Origin: Pogonophryne albipinna
Lineage: Eukaryota > Chordata > Actinopteri > Perciformes > Artedidraconidae
Length of the DNA: 64,000 nt
Reading direction: 5' to 3'
Assembly: GCA_028583405.1 (NCBI GenBank)
Contig: CM053256.1
Span: 17,460,195 to 17,524,194 of the forward strand
The notes under the pieces are model-generated. The model worked only from the letters and a program-made list of their open reading frames with translations. It searched no databases and had not been told where the DNA came from. Position numbers and translations under genes: made by a program. Of this stretch, positions 59,850-64,000 are shown piece after piece. Each line of letters starts with the position of its first letter. Position 1 is the first letter of the stretch.

Positions 59850-60298
59850 CTACACACACAAAAACCCATCATACACATAGAACTAGGATTAATAAAAAAG
59901 GAGAGTTTGTATGTGACAAGCTGTGAAGGAGAAAAAAAGAAGCAAGGGAGACAGAAAGACATATGGTGGGAGTGAAAGTGGGAAAGCAAACAAGTTTACA
60001 AAAATAAAAACTACACAAAATAAATTGTACATACTGTAGGTTAAACTGGAATGACTTTTTGAGCATTCAATGAAAATGAACAGTGGCCAGTGACACAACT
60101 TCAATGGAAATAGTTTTGAGTTTCACTGAGTTTGACAACATAACGTTTTGTATGCATTCATGGCGTCACACACACTTTTATACTTTCTGTTCTGTTCTAT
60201 AACGTAAAAAGCCTGTGACTTTCATCCTGATAATATTAAGATTTCTTCATTTTTAAAAACACACCAACGTGGGTAAATGATTAATATATTTTGAGTAC

Positions 60299-60471
60299 CT
60301 TGACCAGATGCATTATAGCATCCTGAAAGAAGACCATGTCCATGCCAGTACCCCTGATGCTCTCATTATAATGGCTCAGAAACATGTTAAGGCGCTCCTT
60401 TAAACTCTCAAACGATTCGATAGGCTCGTACACTTTGGGCAAATCAAAGTCTGATTCCTCCGGCTCTTCTC
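60299..60471 (-). CDS. dnah5: dnah5 exon, AAA3-AAA4 linker
   Basis: Encodes (G)[72 protein letters not shown] and MD-VFF-DA-MHL are typical. Acceptor CCTTACAG, donor GTACTC. Confidence 0.94.
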
Positions 60472-60600
60472 CTGTAAGGAAAATAAAGATTTTATTTTAA
60501 AATGATCACAAACAGCAGGCAAATTTCAGTTTTATTTGAGAGGGGACAAAAACACTGGACTGAAATGTTCCAGTGCTGTATGTTTTTGATTGATCGGTAC

Positions 60601-60805
60601 CTGTAGCCTCAGGTGCATCTCGTAGAAAGTCAACAAAGAATCTGTTTAGTCCTTCTCCATGATCCGCTATGTTCTTGTTGTCCTCGACAAACTCCTCCTC
60701 TACAAGTTCTGCCAAAGCGTGGTCAAACCACTCCACGTCTTCAGGCATGGTAAAACGGTCAGCTATCACACGACTGCACTCATGCTTCCACAATGCCAGC
60801 AGCAC
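60601..60805 (-). CDS. dnah5: dnah5 exon, AAA3 C-terminal part
   Basis: Encodes [81 protein letters not shown] is a conserved dynein motif. Acceptor ATTTCCAG, donor GTACCG. Confidence 0.93.
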
Positions 60806-63060
60806 CTGGAAATGACCATTTGTGTTAATGTTCCTATTCAATAAAGTAAGCTCATAAACCTTTGGTTGTTGTAAGTCTCTCGAGTGTCTACCAATACAAG
60901 ACAGCAGGATAGGTGAGTGTTGCTTATGAATTAGCTCATTCAGTTCAGATAGCATAGCCAAAATGATGAAGTAAACATTTCATTTATTGGTAATCAATAC
61001 TGTCATGTATTCTGTTCTGAGTGGTCATGTCTTTTTACAACACTTGCATCTTGCAGTCTCGTGTTGAGTTTAGGGCTGTCAAACGATTACAATTTTTAAT
61101 CAGATTAATCACAGCTTAAAAATTAATTAATCATGATTAATCACCATTCGAACTATGTCCAAAATATGCCATTTCTTTATGTATATTGTTGTGGGAATGG
61201 AAAGATAAATGAAAGAAGGCGGATATATCCATTTAACATATGTTTATTATAACATTTTTCTGTGTGTCAAAATGAAAAACAGCCCACACACCTATCAATC
61301 ATCAAACCGTGGGGTCTTAATTCATTACGTGTTGATTTCTATCAACGGGGGAGTACTTCAGGAAAGTCGACAGGCAGACCACAGAGTGTGAACGTTGTGA
61401 TCAGCTGTTTTAGCGCAGTTCTCCAGTGAAGGGGGGGGAGTCTCCCTCCGCAGCCGGTTGGCGTAGTTTTGGCACAATTCCGTTGTAGACCTACAGACCG
61501 ACGTTAACAGCAGCCCTGTCTGTGCACACGGAGACCGACTCTGTCGTCCGGTGATCTAACCGCCTTCTGGAAAAGCTTCACAAGTACGTCGGTACGCAAA
61601 TGCGCTTTGTGACACAAGTGACGGTACTCATTTCAGATTATGCCATACTTGCCAACCCTCCCGATTTTCGCGGGAGACTCCCGATTTTATTGCCCTCTCC
61701 CGGTTTCCTCCAGGGGTCATATTTCTCCCGCATTTCTACCGATTTCTGACAAAATCAGATTTACTCAGGACTGTTTCCACTCGGACTTTAATACAGCTAC
61801 ACCATTGTTTGGTTTCCATGGTAGCACGTCTCTTTAGTAGCGCGCGCAACTGAAAGTCTGAGAGGGTGAGGAAGATATAGTCACAGACAGTAAACTGAAC
61901 AAGAATCGACAACTCTACCCTCTGCTCACTCCTGTCCTGTAAAATACAGGTCCAGCCCACACATATGCTCCATCAAGGATGGTGCTACAGGCCGCAAGGC
62001 AGTGCACTTACACCTACAATAAGCATGTTAATGTTAATCTAATACAGCTCCGGCGATCCACTAGCACCACCATGGCGGGCCATTCTGCACGTGCGTTAAA
62101 TGCGTTAAATATTTTAACGCAATTAATTCAAAAAATTAATTACCGACGTTAACGCGATAATTTTGACAGCATTAGTTGAGTTACAATGTTGGTCATTCTG
62201 AATTTGCACTTGCTAAGTATGGCAAAAGGATGTGCACTCATACTGGTCGAAAAGTTGAGTATGGAACCATTAACAATTTATACCTAACTCTGCCAGCTTT
62301 CTAACAGTGACCATTTTCATTTCCAGTGTGCCCACTGAGACAACACTACCCTGAATAAATGTACACAAGTATGTGTGTGAACAGTGCACTTCAGGATATA
62401 TCCAAATTAAGAGACACAGCATAATTCTTCTGAGGTGAGTTGATGGTCAGCAGGGATGTTGAACATAGTTGCTATGACCCTTGGCAGCGGTAGATGATAT
62501 ATTTCATTGCATTATATTATTCAGTGAGGCCACAAAACAATAGGCAATGTTGCCACCTCAGCAAGAATCGAGCTTGCAATGCTAGAATTGTTTATTCTTC
62601 CCTACCAAAAGACAATTATCTTTCTCAATTCCTACATTAGCTGTACCATATAATTAGGGGTTTCATCATTCTTTGTAAGTGCCTTTACACTACTGCAGTC
62701 TATAATGCATGTATCTGCATTTACACACTCACATGCAATAAGGCTAGTGGGAGGAATAATATTACAGCACTGCAGAAACCTGTTTAAAACTAATCTATCT
62801 AATCTAAGGCTGGTATATGTGGAGTATTAATCATACAGTATATACTTTGTGTATGTATCACACACAATACGTACTTAGCAGTAGGGCTCATGGTGCAGTG
62901 AGGGGCTTAACTTAGGCTTATCTATAGTATTTGTATTGTCAGTTGAACTTTTGATGTTAGATACTATATATTATGTTAATCTTATTAGCTGTGTACATTT
63001 CCCTAATTATATGACATTTTAGATTGAAAAAAAAACAAACGTATATTTTAAACTTCTTAC
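60806..63060. other. 2.25-kb dnah5 intron with one hAT
   Basis: Holds the hAT at 61071-62174. The remaining 60806-61062 and 62183-63060 are AT-rich with no recognised feature. Confidence 0.6.
61063..62182. mobile_element. hAT (61071-62174) with perfect 8-bp target duplication
   Basis: Starts TAGGGCTGTCAAACGATTAC and ends AATTTTGACAGCATTA, with inverted AATTAATTA/TTAACGCG motifs near the ends. Flanked by gttgagtt on both sides (61063-61070 and 62175-62182). A second repeat-like block (TTGCCAACCCTCCCGATTTT with CGCGGGAGACTCCCG) begins near 61647, suggesting a nested element. No transposase. Confidence 0.83.
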
Positions 63061-63284
63061 CTGAACAGAGTTGACCACCTCAGGGTTGGTATAAAGCATG
63101 CCTTGCCAAATTCTGGACAGATCCCTTAGGTTGAAAATGTAGTGAAACTTGGCCGGAGTTGGAAGCATCTTGACCTTGGTCAACTGCCAGAGCCGACGGG
63201 TCAGAGACACCAGACGAGGTATGGTGCTACGAACGTCATTGGCAAATCCACGACGTGCACAGAAGTGGCCGATGCCAATCACAC
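63061..63284 (-). CDS. dnah5: dnah5 exon, AAA3 small domain
   Basis: Encodes (G)[91 protein letters not shown] is a universal dynein signature. Acceptor AATGTAG, donor GTAAGA. Confidence 0.95.
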
Positions 63285-63488
63285 CTACATTATAGGTGAT
63301 TTGTCAGTTAAAGATGGCATTGTTACCAAGGCATGTATATTTATCAAAAGCATAAGACACAGTAGGTAATGTATGCCATTTTGTTAGTACTGTAGTATAC
63401 GTTTTTTATACAAATTCCTTAATATTATTTAAATAATTCGATTCAATTATTGCCTCAATAATGGTTCCACTGCATTCTTTTTACCCAC

Positions 63489-63702
63489 CAAATATCTTGT
63501 CAATGGAAGTGTTGGAGGGCAGGGTACAGTTGAAGATGGAGAACTGCCTTTTCAGTCTCTGTGGGATGTCATTACGACCGCCTCCTGGATGGATCATGGC
63601 AGCTAGGAACTGAACGTCCACAATATTGGTGAACTCTCCCGGTTTCTCCAGATTGAAGAATCCGTTTTGCTCCATCAGCTGCCTGACAATCTCATTAGTC
63701 AC
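63489..63702 (-). CDS. dnah5: dnah5 exon, AAA3 sensor region
   Basis: Encodes [71 protein letters not shown](G). [18 protein letters not shown] is the AAA3 sensor/arginine-finger block. Acceptor ATCATAG, donor GTGGGT; ends one base into a glycine codon. Confidence 0.95.
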
Positions 63703-63970
63703 CTATGATGAAGAGCCAAAAAGCAATGTTAAATCAAGAGTAGGATTATTTATTTAGTTTATTCTTTTTTGCTGTTATCATCAGTAAATTGTTTTGCATC
63801 ATTTAAATAGGTCAGTGAATTGCAAAATAAAAATGTATGAATGCAATAAAAAAATGATGATAGAATGATTCAAACAACAAAACTAGACTCATTAACATTA
63901 ATTGAGGTTGATAGTGAAAATACACTCTTAGTAGTTCATTTAATTAATTAAGGTTAATATGACCCCTAAC

Positions 63971-64000
63971 CTGGTCTCCCCATTCGTTGATGACAGGCAT
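63971..64000 (-). CDS. dnah5: dnah5 exon, AAA3 (cut by window edge)
   Basis: The 3' 30 bases of an exon, encoding MPVINEWGDQ, the continuation of the AAA3 Walker-B strand, followed by donor GTTAGG. The exon continues beyond the window. Confidence 0.9.

Noticed and set aside
59665..59859. 64-aa [17 protein letters not shown]
   Set aside because: Shadow of the AAA4 P-loop exon; the correct frame contains GVGGSGKQS.

Overview
This window is vertebrate nuclear DNA, almost certainly from a ray-finned (teleost, probably percomorph-like) fish. Two exon-intron genes with strong vertebrate orthology sit in a sea of repeats typical of fish: hAT elements with 8-bp target duplications, TTAA-flanked MITEs, a Tc1-like transposon, L2-type LINE fragments and very long (CA)n tracts. 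There are no prokaryotic operons, no CRISPR array and no viral genes that I can recognise.

Layout. The left edge (1-2450) carries the last coding exon and 3'UTR of adcy2 (adenylate cyclase type 2) on the + strand. From 3206 to the right edge, the - strand carries the 3' part of dnah5, an outer-dynein-arm heavy chain. I could place 35 exons with splice sites, from the AAA3 Walker-B region at 64000 to the stop codon at 3206. Their lengths sum to 5901 nt, i.e. 1966 residues plus a stop, in one unbroken frame. The order is AAA3, AAA4 (Walker A at 59.8 kb), stalk helix CC1, microtubule-binding domain, CC2, AAA5, AAA6 and the C-terminal domain. The two genes are tail to tail, with a few hundred bases between the likely poly(A) sites. 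ADCY2 and DNAH5 both lie on human 5p15, which supports the ortholog calls.

The introns hold nearly all other content. At 6.1-8.2 kb there is a TTAA MITE, then an L2-like LINE 3' end interrupted by a small hAT. At 12.5-16.2 kb there are a 15-bp minisatellite, a truncated MITE, an element with about 145-bp inverted arms and a hAT. At 27.5-32.5 kb there are a LINE, a MITE with a near-perfect palindrome, and one hAT nested inside another, both with perfect target duplications. At 34.7-35.9 kb is a TTAA MITE carrying later insertions, and at 40.4-41.4 kb a LINE/MITE chimera. The 7.6-kb intron at 51.1-58.8 kb holds a hAT with a zinc-finger remnant, a near-perfect Tc1 element with an intact DD34E transposase, and a second TTAA MITE split by a hAT. 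Another hAT lies at 61.1-62.2 kb.

Most worth a second look: a 39-nt in-frame candidate microexon exactly between the microtubule-binding domain and stalk helix CC2 of dnah5; a GC-AG intron; a 274-nt (TG)n tract ending a few bases from a 3' splice site; the potentially complete Tc1 copy; and several nested or recombined transposons whose order of insertion can be read from their target duplications.
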